Of a stretch of 5,964 bases of DNA, positions 1 through 5,964 are shown one piece after another. Under the pieces are notes generated by a model. It was not told where the DNA came from. It saw only the letters and a program-made list of their open reading frames with translations, and did no database searches. The stretch lies in the NCBI GenBank assembly GCA_903867275.1, contig CAIPQY010000321.1:1-5964 (forward strand). Reading direction: 5' to 3'. The number at the start of each line of letters is the position of its first letter. Within the stretch, counting starts at the first letter, position 1. The position numbers were made by a program, and so were the translations under genes. The DNA is from an uncultured bacterium (GTDB taxonomy: Bacteria > Planctomycetota > Phycisphaerae > Phycisphaerales > SM1A02).

Positions 1-1
1 C

Positions 2-178
2 ACCGGTTACGCCATCAACCCCGCGCGCGACCTGTCGCCGCGCATCGCGCACGCGTTGCTGCCCATCGCGGGCAAGGGCGGCAGCGATTGGGGATATGCA
101 TGGATTCCGGTGCTTGGGCCGATCCTCGGCGGTCTCGCCGGTGCATGGCTGTTCAAGGTGCTCGGCGGACCGTTCTGA
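2..178 (+). CDS. glpF: Aquaglyceroporin (MIP family), C-terminal fragment
   Basis: This is the last 58 residues of a major intrinsic protein, a membrane channel that passes glycerol and other small neutral solutes by facilitated diffusion. The 5' part lies outside the window. The reading frame opens with TGYAINPARD, the second pore-lining NPA box. The Asp after NPAR (residue 10 of the fragment) is the mark of the glycerol-conducting branch rather than of strict water channels. Next come a loop (SPRIAHALLPIAGKGGSDW) and a final hydrophobic helix (YAWIPVLGPILGGLAGAWLF), as at the C-terminus of GlpF. The family assignment is firm. The GlpF subtype rests on the NPARD box and the overall match to GlpF C-termini. 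No glycerol kinase or regulator gene is visible nearby, so a glycerol-use operon cannot be judged. Confidence 0.9.
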   Translation, partial: TGYAINPARDLSPRIAHALLPIAGKGGSDWGYAWIPVLGPILGGLAGAWLFKVLGGPF

Positions 179-215
179 GCCTCATCCGCGCGCAGTTCGC
201 AATACGATGCGGGGC

Positions 216-2219
216 ATGAAGCGCACGTTCACCGCGTCGATGCTCCTTCCCGCAACGATCCTCGTGGCGAGCGCCCTTGCGCAGGCGCCGTCGCAGCCGG
301 ACGCACAGCAGCCCACGCCGTGGCCCATCATGCTGGGCATGCGCGTGGCCGGTGTGCAGGAGAAGATCCCGCTGCAGGATCGCGTGGTGCTGGTGCCCGA
401 CGAGGCCACCTTCATCGACGAGATCTCCAAGTGGACGCTGCAGGGCCGCTGGCCGGTGCTCATCGAGGACGACATCTTCGCGCCCATGTTCATTCGCGCG
501 TTCGCGCCCAGGCACGTGATCCGGCGCACCGAGCGCGCACCCGCGTTGAACGACGATGCAGCTGTGAACTCCGCCATCGCCGCCGCCGTCACCCGCGCGT
601 GGGGCGGTGATCCAGCCACGCAGTCGCCCAGGCAGGCGATGGAAGCGCACGGCCTTCCGCCGCTCGGACTCGCCGCGTACGCCGCGCGCGATCCGGCTCG
701 CGTGGCCGCGGTGGCGCTGGCGGCGGGTCGCGGCATGTTGCCTGTCCCATTGGAAGGCAACTACGGCGCGCCCAACGACTCGCTTGATTCCGCGACATTC
801 GACAAGCTTCAAGCCGCCGTCAACCAGGCGTTCGCTGCAACACAGCTTCCATACGCCGGTCTTGGTGACACGCTGGAAGCCCTCGCCATGTGCCGCAGCA
901 CCGCGCAGATGGCCACACTCAACCTGCCGCCGTCGCAGCAGCCATCGGGGCAGGGCATGCCGCCGATCAAGCCAGGTGAACCGGTGGCGGTCACCGATGC
1001 GCTGTGTCGCCAGCCCGACGGCAAGCGATACGCCTTCTGCGGCGCCATCTTCGGCCCGGCCGCGCGCAGCGCCTACATGGCCATGAGCAGCCTGTTCCTG
1101 AACCGCGAATCGCTGTGGGCGATCGACAGCTACACCGATGCGCAGCAGCTGGCGCCGTATGGATTCAACGGTGTGGGCCCAGGACTCGCCAATGCGGGCT
1201 TCAAGGCCGAGGTGTTCACCGGCAACGACGCCAAGCTGCCGAGCTGGCGCGATCGCCTGCTCGGCGGCTTCAACTGCGATGTGCTGTTCCTCAACACTTC
1301 CGGCAACGCCGACTTCTTCGATCTGGGCACGCCCGGCAACACGCCTGCCGCCAGTCGCGGCGGGCCCGGCGACATTCCGGTGCTGTCGAAGCCGCTGGCG
1401 CTGCACATGATCCACTCGTTCTCGCTGCAGCAGCCGGACAGCGTGGAGACGCTCGGCGGGCGCTGGCTGCAGTCGGGCGTGTATGCCTACATCGGCAGCG
1501 TGCATGAGCCGTATCTGCCTGCGTTCGTGCCACCGCTGCAGGTGCTGGAGCGCATGGTGAATGCGGTGCCGTTCGTGGTGGCGGCGCGTCAGTGGGACGG
1601 GCCGTTCGGCATGCCGTGGCGCATCAACACCATCGGTGATCCGCTCATGCTGTGCGCGGCGCCCAAGGGCGTGCCGCCGCTGGTGCGCGTGCCCGCAACG
1701 CCCGTGGTGCCTGGACAGGTGGATGTGCTTGCCAATTGCCGAACGCTGCTGCTCAAGGCCAAGGGCGATACCGAGGGCTCAGCCAGTGCCGCGGCCATGC
1801 GCGAACTTGTGCAAAGCGGACAGGACCGTGTGGCCGCGCAGTTGTGGAAGCTCTGCGCCGACAAGACCTGGTCGGTGCGCGTGGCGCCCTACGCCATCGA
1901 GCCGCTGTATCGCCAGCGCGACATGGATGGTTTCGTGAAGGCCTACGGTCTCACGCCGGATCCATCACTGCGCAACAAGGACATGCTGTGGCAGCTGTGG
2001 GGTCAGCATCTCGACGACGTGAAGGACCCCGAAGCGCTGCTGCTGTTCGAGCGTGCCGTGCGCAAGACCTGGCCCAACATGGACTGGCAGCGCCTGGCTG
2101 CACCGCTGCGCAGCGCCACCAACGCGGGGCGCGTGCAGGCGGGCATCCTCAAGGCGATCGAGGCGACGCAGAATCCCCAGCAGAAGGCTGCGCTGCAGGA
2201 TCTGCTGAAGGGGATGTAG
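216..2219 (+). CDS. Secreted protein of unknown function, TIGR03790/C25-like middle region
   Basis: A 667-residue protein I cannot name. I chose the ATG at 216 because it opens a clear signal peptide (MKRTFTASMLLPATILVASALA, likely cut after Ala22) and has GGGG just upstream. The ATG at 207 is also possible. In-frame starts further left would overlap the aquaglyceroporin gene and bury the signal peptide. Residues 36-104 look like an alpha/beta unit (RVVLVPDEATF at 56-66, WPVLIEDD at 79-86). Residues 356-366 (VLFLNTSGNAD), 426-433 (IGSVHEPY) and IGDPL at 473-477 recall the end of TIGR03790 and gingipain-like (C25) domains. The usual His-Gly and Cys catalytic positions are not evident, so it may be a non-peptidase relative. 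The last 140 residues or so look helical and perhaps repeat-like. Its 3' end overlaps the opposing SGNH gene. Coding status is firm; the fold assignment is tentative. Confidence 0.85.
   Translation: MKRTFTASMLLPATILVASALAQAPSQPDAQQPTPWPIMLGMRVAGVQEKIPLQDRVVLVPDEATFIDEISKWTLQGRWPVLIEDDIFAPMFIRAFAPRHVIRRTERAPALNDDAAVNSAIAAAVTRAWGGDPATQSPRQAMEAHGLPPLGLAAYAARDPARVAAVALAAGRGMLPVPLEGNYGAPNDSLDSATFDKLQAAVNQAFAATQLPYAGLGDTLEALAMCRSTAQMATLNLPPSQQPSGQGMPPIKPGEPVAVTDALCRQPDGKRYAFCGAIFGPAARSAYMAMSSLFLNRESLWAIDSYTDAQQLAPYGFNGVGPGLANAGFKAEVFTGNDAKLPSWRDRLLGGFNCDVLFLNTSGNADFFDLGTPGNTPAASRGGPGDIPVLSKPLALHMIHSFSLQQPDSVETLGGRWLQSGVYAYIGSVHEPYLPAFVPPLQVLERMVNAVPFVVAARQWDGPFGMPWRINTIGDPLMLCAAPKGVPPLVRVPATPVVPGQVDVLANCRTLLLKAKGDTEGSASAAAMRELVQSGQDRVAAQLWKLCADKTWSVRVAPYAIEPLYRQRDMDGFVKAYGLTPDPSLRNKDMLWQLWGQHLDDVKDPEALLLFERAVRKTWPNMDWQRLAAPLRSATNAGRVQAGILKAIEATQNPQQKAALQDLLKGM
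2149..2219. other. Convergent 3' coding overlap (71 bp)
   Basis: The + strand 667-residue gene ends with TAG at 2217-2219. The - strand SGNH-hydrolase gene does not stop until 2149-2151. The shared DNA encodes roughly the last 22 residues of the first protein and the last 23 residues (302-324, rich in Ala, Pro and Ser) of the second. There is no room for an ordinary terminator between the genes, and I saw no strong hairpin followed by a T run at the junction. Confidence 0.8.
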
Positions 2220-3123
2220 GCGGAGCGGCCTTCGCGCGCGCCGCCGCAAGTTCGTTCATGCGGCCGCGCACGGCGGCGGGATCCAGGTTGAAGCTCTTCG
2301 ACGCGGCGCCGTCGGTGCCGCGATCGGCGGCGTCCAGCGCGGTGGCCACCACGGCCAGCGTGCCGTTCAGCGTGGGGTGCAGCCGATCCTTCTGCAGCAT
2401 CGGTCCAAGGTCGGCCTCGCACCAGTCGCGGTTGCACGCGTGGATCGGCTTCTTGGCCAGCGTCTTTTGCACCACGTCGTTCAGCGGCAGCAGCGTGATG
2501 TTGGGGTGCGTGTCGGTCCAGGTTTTCAGTCGCGCGTTCAGTCGCGCAAGGCACGCCTCGTCGGGCACCATGTCTTCGCTGATCATGCCGCCGCCGATCG
2601 CCGACTGCATGTCGGGAATGTCGCCCAGCACGATGGGCACGCCTGTGGCGGCCAGCGGTTCCAGCGCGGCCAGGCCGGTTTCCAGCAGTGCCATGCGATC
2701 GTCGCAGCCGTCGATGCGCTTGCCACCCACGCCGCTGCTGCCATAGGCGTTCCAGAACATCCAGTCGATGGCCAGCACCAGCGTGGGCTTGTCGGCGAGC
2801 GTGCGCTCCACCGACCTGCGCGCGTAACGAACCGGATCGCTGAAGTACATGCTGCTGGCGTGTGTGGTGATCACCAGCGACGGGTCGCGCGCCGCGGCCT
2901 GCAGCACCTGTGCCACATTCACGCCGGTCACGGGCCGCGAGCCATCAGGCAGCGTTGTGCGAAGGCGAAGGCCGAAGCCGTCGCTCACGCTGGCGCCGAT
3001 CACGGTGATGCGGGTGAGGGTGGTGGCGGCGGCAAGGCAGGTGGCCGCCAGCGCGATGATGGCCAGCGAGGCGATCACTCGAAGCATGCCGCGGTGTCGA
3101 GTGGCGGTCGGCTGTCCGATCAT
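2149..3123 (-). CDS. Exported SGNH/GDSL hydrolase-like protein
   Basis: A 324-residue protein with the layout of an SGNH (GDSL) hydrolase, a family of esterases and carbohydrate acetyl-transfer or de-acetylation enzymes. A hydrophobic export segment spans about residues 14-33. The nucleophile block follows in TVIGASVSDGFG, with Ser45 the likely nucleophile. A block-III-like strand LVLAIDWMFWNAYG (115-128) holds Asn125. The Asp-x-x-His pair is in DRLHP (Asp246, His249). Cysteines 140, 191, 230 and 235 could form disulfides outside the cytoplasm. Residues 297-324 are a low-complexity Ala/Pro/Ser tail, much of it inside the overlap with the opposing gene. I chose the ATG at 3123 because it lies 9 bases after the epimerase stop. 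Met13 at 3087 would also leave a signal segment. The context suggests a role in modifying an exported glycan, but the substrate is unknown. Confidence 0.82.
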   Translation of the reverse strand: MIGQPTATRHRGMLRVIASLAIIALAATCLAAATTLTRITVIGASVSDGFGLRLRTTLPDGSRPVTGVNVAQVLQAAARDPSLVITTHASSMYFSDPVRYARRSVERTLADKPTLVLAIDWMFWNAYGSSGVGGKRIDGCDDRMALLETGLAALEPLAATGVPIVLGDIPDMQSAIGGGMISEDMVPDEACLARLNARLKTWTDTHPNITLLPLNDVVQKTLAKKPIHACNRDWCEADLGPMLQKDRLHPTLNGTLAVVATALDAADRGTDGAASKSFNLDPAAVRGRMNELAAARAKAAPPTSPSADPAAQPSAGDSASPRSP

Positions 3124-3132
3124 CCGGTCAGT

Positions 3133-4140
3133 CTAGACCCGGTGGTACTCGCGATACCACTTCACGAAGCGCTCGATGCCCGTTTCCACGGGTGTGCTCG
3201 GCGTGAAGCCGAAATCCCGCGCGAAATCGGACACATCCGCGGTCGTGTCGGGCACATCGCCCGCCTGCAGAGGCTCCAGCTGGATGTCGGCCTTCACGCC
3301 GAGGCACTGCTCGATCACCGAGATGTAGTGCATCAACGGCACCGTGCGGCCGCAGGCCACGTTGTAGGTGCGGAAGGGCGCGGAACTGATCGCCGGGTCG
3401 GGCGTGGCGGCATCGAAGCTGCCCGACGGCGTCGCAGGCTTGTCCAGCGCGCGCACCACGGCTTCGGCCACATCATCGATGTAGGTGAAGTCGCGCGTGC
3501 TTCGACCATGGTTGAACACGCGGATCGGCTGGCCACGCAGCATGGCACCCGTGAACTTGGACAGCACCATGTCGGGTCGGCCCCACGGTCCGTACACCGT
3601 GAAGAATCGCAGCCCCGTGCACGGCAGGTTGAACAGATGCGCGTAGCTGTGCGCCATCAGTTCATTGGCGCGTTTGGTGGCGCCGTACATGGTGATCGGG
3701 TGATCGCCGCCGTGATGCGGCGAGAAGGGCAGTGTGCGATCCAGGCCGTACACCGAGCTGCTGCTTGCGTACACCAGATGCCGCACATCGCGCTGGCGGC
3801 ACTCCTCCAGCACGTGGCCCATGCCCACCATGTTGCTCTGGATCGTTCGAGCGGGGTTGGTGATGCTGGCGCCGGCGCCGGCCTGTGCAGCGAGGTGCAC
3901 CACGTGCGTGGCGCCTGATTCGGCGAATGCCTGGGCCAGGGCGGCGGCATCCGCCACATCGCCCTGCACGAAGCGGAAGCCCGGCCGACCTTCGAGCAAC
4001 GCAAGTCGCGCGCGCTTCAGCGCCGGGTCGTAGTAGTCGTTCAGGTTGTCGAAGCCCACCACCGAGTGACCGCGCTCCAGCAGGCGCTGGGCGACGCGGG
4101 AGCCGATGAAGCCGGCGGCGCCGGTGACAAGGATTCGCAT
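3133..4140 (-). CDS. NAD-dependent sugar epimerase, UDP-glucuronate 4-epimerase type
   Basis: A 335-residue extended short-chain dehydrogenase/reductase. The family interconverts UDP-glucuronate and UDP-galacturonate in the cytoplasm through an NAD-bound 4-keto intermediate, feeding uronic acid into capsule or exopolysaccharide. Visible motifs are the NAD-binding GAAGFIG (7-13), acidic Asp31 at the end of strand two, HLAAQAG (82-88), SSSS (126-129), catalytic YGATK with Tyr152 and Lys156, RFFTVYGPWGRPDM (178-191) and RDFTYIDD (216-223). The GPWGRPDM and NDYYDP segments are characteristic of the UDP-glucuronate epimerase branch. After HLAAQAG the usual VRYS is replaced by AGAS (residues 88-91 region), which may alter the sugar pocket. 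Length is normal. It lies 26 bases downstream of the phosphoglycosyl transferase, with a weak TTAGG ribosome site about 8 bases before the ATG, and 9 bases upstream of the SGNH gene. Substrate is inferred from family resemblance. Confidence 0.9.
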   Translation of the reverse strand: MRILVTGAAGFIGSRVAQRLLERGHSVVGFDNLNDYYDPALKRARLALLEGRPGFRFVQGDVADAAALAQAFAESGATHVVHLAAQAGAGASITNPARTIQSNMVGMGHVLEECRQRDVRHLVYASSSSVYGLDRTLPFSPHHGGDHPITMYGATKRANELMAHSYAHLFNLPCTGLRFFTVYGPWGRPDMVLSKFTGAMLRGQPIRVFNHGRSTRDFTYIDDVAEAVVRALDKPATPSGSFDAATPDPAISSAPFRTYNVACGRTVPLMHYISVIEQCLGVKADIQLEPLQAGDVPDTTADVSDFARDFGFTPSTPVETGIERFVKWYREYHRV

Positions 4141-4166
4141 GTGAGCAGCCTAAGGGATCGGCCCAC

Positions 4167-4775
4167 TCAGTGCGCGACGCCATCTCGGCGGATCACGCGC
4201 CAAACGGTGAGCCAGAGGATCTTCACATCGAACCAGAAGGAGCGCTGCTTGAGATACTGTTCATCCAACTCGATCTTGCGCCATTCGGGGATGTCGTCGC
4301 GGCCGTTCACCTGTGCCCAGCCCGTGATGCCTGGCCGTAGCACATCGATGCCTCGGGCCTTTCGAGCCGCAATGAGTTCGTGTTGATTGAACAGTGCGGG
4401 GCGCGGACCGACCAGGCTCATGTCGCCCTTTATGACCGACCAGAGCTGTGGAATCTCGTCGAGCGAGAGTTTGCGCAGCATGCCGCCGACTGGGGTGAGA
4501 TGACTGGCGGCGTCGGTGAGTTTGTCGGTCGCTAACTGCGGTGTCCCCACCTTCATAGTTCGAAACTTTGGCATTTGAAAGACACGCCCATCGCGGCCAA
4601 TCCGGGGCGACCAGTAGAGCAATTGGCCAGGGGAAGACAGCTTTACGAGCGCTGCGATACCCAGAAGGACGGGAACGAGGAGAACCATGCCAATAGCGCA
4701 CGCGGCAGCGAAAAGCAGCTGTGTGGTGGCGACTGATATTGATCCCTTTGATATTCTCTTTGAAACGATTTTCAT
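4167..4775 (-). CDS. Small monotopic phosphoglycosyl transferase (bacterial sugar transferase)
   Basis: A 202-residue membrane enzyme of the Bac_transf family (PglC/WcaJ C-terminal type). It moves a sugar-1-phosphate from a UDP-sugar to undecaprenyl phosphate, the first step in building a lipid-linked glycan at the inner face of the inner membrane. Residues 18-46 are a single hydrophobic re-entrant segment. Then come KLSSPGQLLYW, RIGRDGRVF, KFRTM (70-74), SLDEIPQLW with the catalytic pair Asp106-Glu107, KGDMSLVGPRP (116-126) and RPGITGWAQVNGR (147-159). Length is that of the minimal one-domain form, without the N-terminal domain of long WbaP-type enzymes. Two departures are visible: the usual N-terminal KRxFD motif is absent, and the re-entrant helix break has Val34-Pro35 where Ser-Pro is common. 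It heads the leftward operon. No clear Shine-Dalgarno precedes the ATG. The sugar it uses cannot be read from sequence. Confidence 0.93.
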   Translation of the reverse strand: MKIVSKRISKGSISVATTQLLFAAACAIGMVLLVPVLLGIAALVKLSSPGQLLYWSPRIGRDGRVFQMPKFRTMKVGTPQLATDKLTDAASHLTPVGGMLRKLSLDEIPQLWSVIKGDMSLVGPRPALFNQHELIAARKARGIDVLRPGITGWAQVNGRDDIPEWRKIELDEQYLKQRSFWFDVKILWLTVWRVIRRDGVAH

Positions 4776-4827
4776 GGCTAACTGATTGCGATCTACAAAC
4801 GGTGTGCGACCGAACCATACAACATCG

Positions 4828-4837
4828 AGATCGATCT
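4828..4837. promoter_or_regulatory. Possible operator: 10-bp perfect palindrome
   Basis: AGATCGATCT is a perfect 10-bp inverted repeat whose centre falls within one base of the midpoint of the divergent intergenic region. That is a natural place for a dimeric regulator controlling both operons. One such palindrome in about 110 bases has roughly a one in ten chance of arising at random, so this is only suggestive. It also contains two overlapping GATC sites. Confidence 0.25.
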
Positions 4838-4873
4838 GCCGCGGGCATTCGGAGTCTGTTTCGCATTCCTTCT

Positions 4874-4879
4874 GAAGGG
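4874..4879 (+). promoter_or_regulatory. Ribosome binding site deciding the start at 4889
   Basis: GAAGGG ends 9 bases before the ATG at 4889. It supports that start over the in-frame ATG at 4721, which would add 56 residues without family resemblance and run into the opposing gene. Confidence 0.6.
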
Positions 4880-4888
4880 TCCGAAGCC

Positions 4889-5728
4889 ATGCATCGAGTC
4901 GCGGTCTTGGGCGCCGGCGGGTGTGTTGGTCGGGGAATCGTCAAAACGCTTGTAGATTCAGGAGTTTCAGTGGTCGCTGTTCGTCGACATGGATCGGATC
5001 CATTGCCAAATTGCGAACTCCTGTCTCTGGACCTTCGAGCCGCTGATTCGGCCGAAAGTTTGGTCAGGACCGGCGTTCGAACCATTATTTCAGCGGCTCC
5101 GATCTTCGCGATTTCAAAGTCTCTCGCGCGGCTGAAAGATCGCGAGGGAATTCGAATTGTGGTGTGCAGTTCGATGAGTGCCGTGGCGAAGGCAGACTCG
5201 CCCTCACGACTGGACCGTGAGATGGCGGCGTCTCTGTTGCGCGCAGAAACGGAAGTGCTAGGTTCCTGTTCCAATACGGTCCTGGTGCGGCCCACGATGA
5301 TTTATGGTCACCCGGCCACGCGTAATGTCGCTTCCATGCAGCGGTTTGCGCGGCGTCGAGGTTGGTTGGTGGCACCTTGCTGTGCGATGGGCGGCCGGCA
5401 ACCCATTCACTTTCAAGATGTTGTTGAGGCACTAATAGCGGCCGCGGCAGTCGGCGTGCCGAGAAGCACCTACCCGATCGGAGGCGGTGAGAGATTGTGC
5501 GTACTTGATCTACTAGCGCGTGTCGCGGAAATCGAGTGTGCACGGCTTGTTCGTGTTCCATGCCCTCGCGCTGCAATAGCCGGAAAACTTGCGTGCTTTC
5601 TTGGAGCCGATCGACTTGGGGGGATCGTGTACCGGACTGGCCAAGACCAGTTTGCTGACAACACGCTCGCCGCACGGGATCTTGCATTCTGCCCGCGAAT
5701 GTTCAACCCATTGGCAGCTGAAGCATGA
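4889..5728 (+). CDS. Atypical NAD(P)-binding sugar epimerase/reductase (extended SDR)
   Basis: A 279-residue Rossmann-fold protein of the NAD-dependent epimerase/dehydratase superfamily. The N-terminus holds the dinucleotide loop VLGAGGCVGRG (G8, G11, G14). Residues 90-97 (IVVCSSMS) give the Ser-rich strand, followed by KADSPS (101-106), a helix ending LLRAETEVL (116-124), RPTMIYG (134-140) and QPIHFQDVVEAL (171-182). This pattern matches a group of nucleoside-diphosphate-sugar epimerase-like proteins I know from polysaccharide loci, in which the canonical Tyr-x-x-x-Lys is missing. No Tyr lies four residues before a Lys at the expected place here either. It may therefore be a reductase with a different acid/base, or a non-classical enzyme. 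The true start has a ribosome site at 4874-4879 and begins right at the Rossmann strand. The stop overlaps the next start (ATGA), implying coupled translation with the glycosyltransferase. Substrate unknown. Confidence 0.85.
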   Translation: MHRVAVLGAGGCVGRGIVKTLVDSGVSVVAVRRHGSDPLPNCELLSLDLRAADSAESLVRTGVRTIISAAPIFAISKSLARLKDREGIRIVVCSSMSAVAKADSPSRLDREMAASLLRAETEVLGSCSNTVLVRPTMIYGHPATRNVASMQRFARRRGWLVAPCCAMGGRQPIHFQDVVEALIAAAAVGVPRSTYPIGGGERLCVLDLLARVAEIECARLVRVPCPRAAIAGKLACFLGADRLGGIVYRTGQDQFADNTLAARDLAFCPRMFNPLAAEA

Positions 5729-5964
5729 GTCCGTCTGCGGCCGATGCCATCATCGTTTGCTTCGGCGTATCCGAGGTACTGAGCCGGGCGGTAGCCGCAC
5801 TTCTCGCTGACCCGGCGGTGGGATACGTGATTCTCGTCGACAATGGCCGAACATTTGGGCAGCTAGAGGAGATCAAGTACAAGTTTGGTGGACGAGTCAC
5901 GTTGATTGGCGATGGGAGGAATATCGGATTTGGTGCTGGCGTCAATTGTGGGGCTCGGTATTCC
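5725..5964 (+). CDS. GT2-family glycosyltransferase (rhamnosyltransferase-like), N-terminal fragment
   Basis: The first 80 residues of a family-2 glycosyltransferase; the gene runs off the window end with no stop. The fold start is clear: a first strand DAIIVCFGVSE (7-17), a helix, then YVILVDNG (34-41). In the family, the VDN position (38-40) lies in the nucleotide-sugar binding site. Next comes VTLIGDGRNIGFGAGVNCGAR (58-78), the NxGFxxGxN signature common in rhamnosyl- and similar transferases. These cytoplasmic enzymes add a sugar from an NDP donor to a growing lipid-linked chain. The ATG at 5725 overlaps the stop of the preceding gene (ATGA), so no separate ribosome site is needed. The DxD metal-binding motif and acceptor region would lie beyond the window. 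Donor and acceptor cannot be told from this part. Confidence 0.88.
   Translation, partial: MSPSAADAIIVCFGVSEVLSRAVAALLADPAVGYVILVDNGRTFGQLEEIKYKFGGRVTLIGDGRNIGFGAGVNCGARYS

Larger units (their letters stand above)
4776..4888. promoter_or_regulatory. Divergent intergenic region, likely two promoters
   Basis: These 113 bases separate the leftward phosphoglycosyl transferase operon from the rightward epimerase/glycosyltransferase pair, so promoters for both should lie here or just inside the genes. The stretch at 4741-4800, covering the start of the transferase gene and the left of the spacer, is AT-richer than the rest (22 of 60 bases G or C by hand count). I could not pick convincing -35/-10 pairs on either strand. 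Confidence 0.5.

Noticed and set aside
96..215. Upstream start for the 667-residue protein
   Set aside because: It would overlap the aquaglyceroporin gene and place 40 Arg/Ser/Cys-rich residues ahead of a well-formed signal peptide.
153..1505. Open frame of 450 codons on the - strand
   Set aside because: Antisense to the 667-residue secreted protein; the translation is Arg/His-rich with no recognisable motif.
1652..2746. Open frame of 364 codons on the + strand
   Set aside because: It overlaps the end of the 667-residue gene in another frame and then runs antisense to the SGNH gene; no domain or signal is visible.
2377..3918. Open frame of 513 codons on the + strand
   Set aside because: It lies antisense across the SGNH and epimerase genes, both with clear family motifs. 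Its translation is rich in His, Arg and Gly with no domain pattern, as expected for a shadow frame in GC-rich DNA.
4721..4888. Upstream start for the atypical epimerase
   Set aside because: The extra 56 residues overlap the opposing transferase gene, while the start at 4889 has a ribosome site and begins at the Rossmann strand.
4776..4888. Candidate -35/-10 boxes, for example TTGTAT on the - strand
   Set aside because: The -10 partner at 17-base spacing matches the consensus poorly, and GC-rich bacteria of uncertain lineage may not follow it.
4261..5295. Open frame of 344 codons on the - strand
   Set aside because: It spans the phosphoglycosyl transferase in another frame, the divergent intergenic region and the antisense of the SDR gene; both real genes have strong motifs.

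Overview
The window is GC-rich bacterial chromosome with densely packed genes. No RNA gene, CRISPR array, insertion sequence or prophage is recognisable. The lineage cannot be fixed from sequence alone. High GC, mostly weak ribosome binding sites, and a large secreted protein of a type I associate with Planctomycetes (Phycisphaerales-like) make a planctomycete my best guess. That is inference, held at low to moderate confidence.

Left part (1-2219, + strand): the 3' end of an aquaglyceroporin (GlpF-type) gene is followed after 37 bases by a 667-residue secreted protein of unknown function. Its middle region resembles the C-terminal part of TIGR03790/gingipain-like proteins, but I see no catalytic His/Cys pair.

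Middle part (2149-4775, - strand): three tightly spaced genes read leftward. In transcription order they are a small membrane phosphoglycosyl transferase that would start a lipid-linked glycan, a UDP-glucuronate 4-epimerase-type sugar epimerase, and an exported SGNH/GDSL hydrolase-like protein. The last gene runs tail-to-tail into the 667-residue gene, and the two coding regions overlap by 71 bases.

Right part (4889-5964, + strand): a divergent pair starts after a 113-base AT-richer intergenic region that carries a centred 10-bp perfect palindrome. The pair is an atypical NAD(P)-binding sugar epimerase/reductase without the usual catalytic Tyr, coupled by an ATGA overlap to a GT2 (rhamnosyltransferase-like) glycosyltransferase cut off by the window end.

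Taken together, 2149-5964 looks like the edge of a surface-polysaccharide or exopolysaccharide locus. It would supply activated uronic acid, load the first sugar-phosphate on the lipid carrier, extend the chain, and possibly modify the product outside the cytoplasm. I found no clear sign of a wholly new system. The most unusual items are the 667-residue protein, the overlapping convergent 3' ends, and active-site departures in three sugar enzymes.
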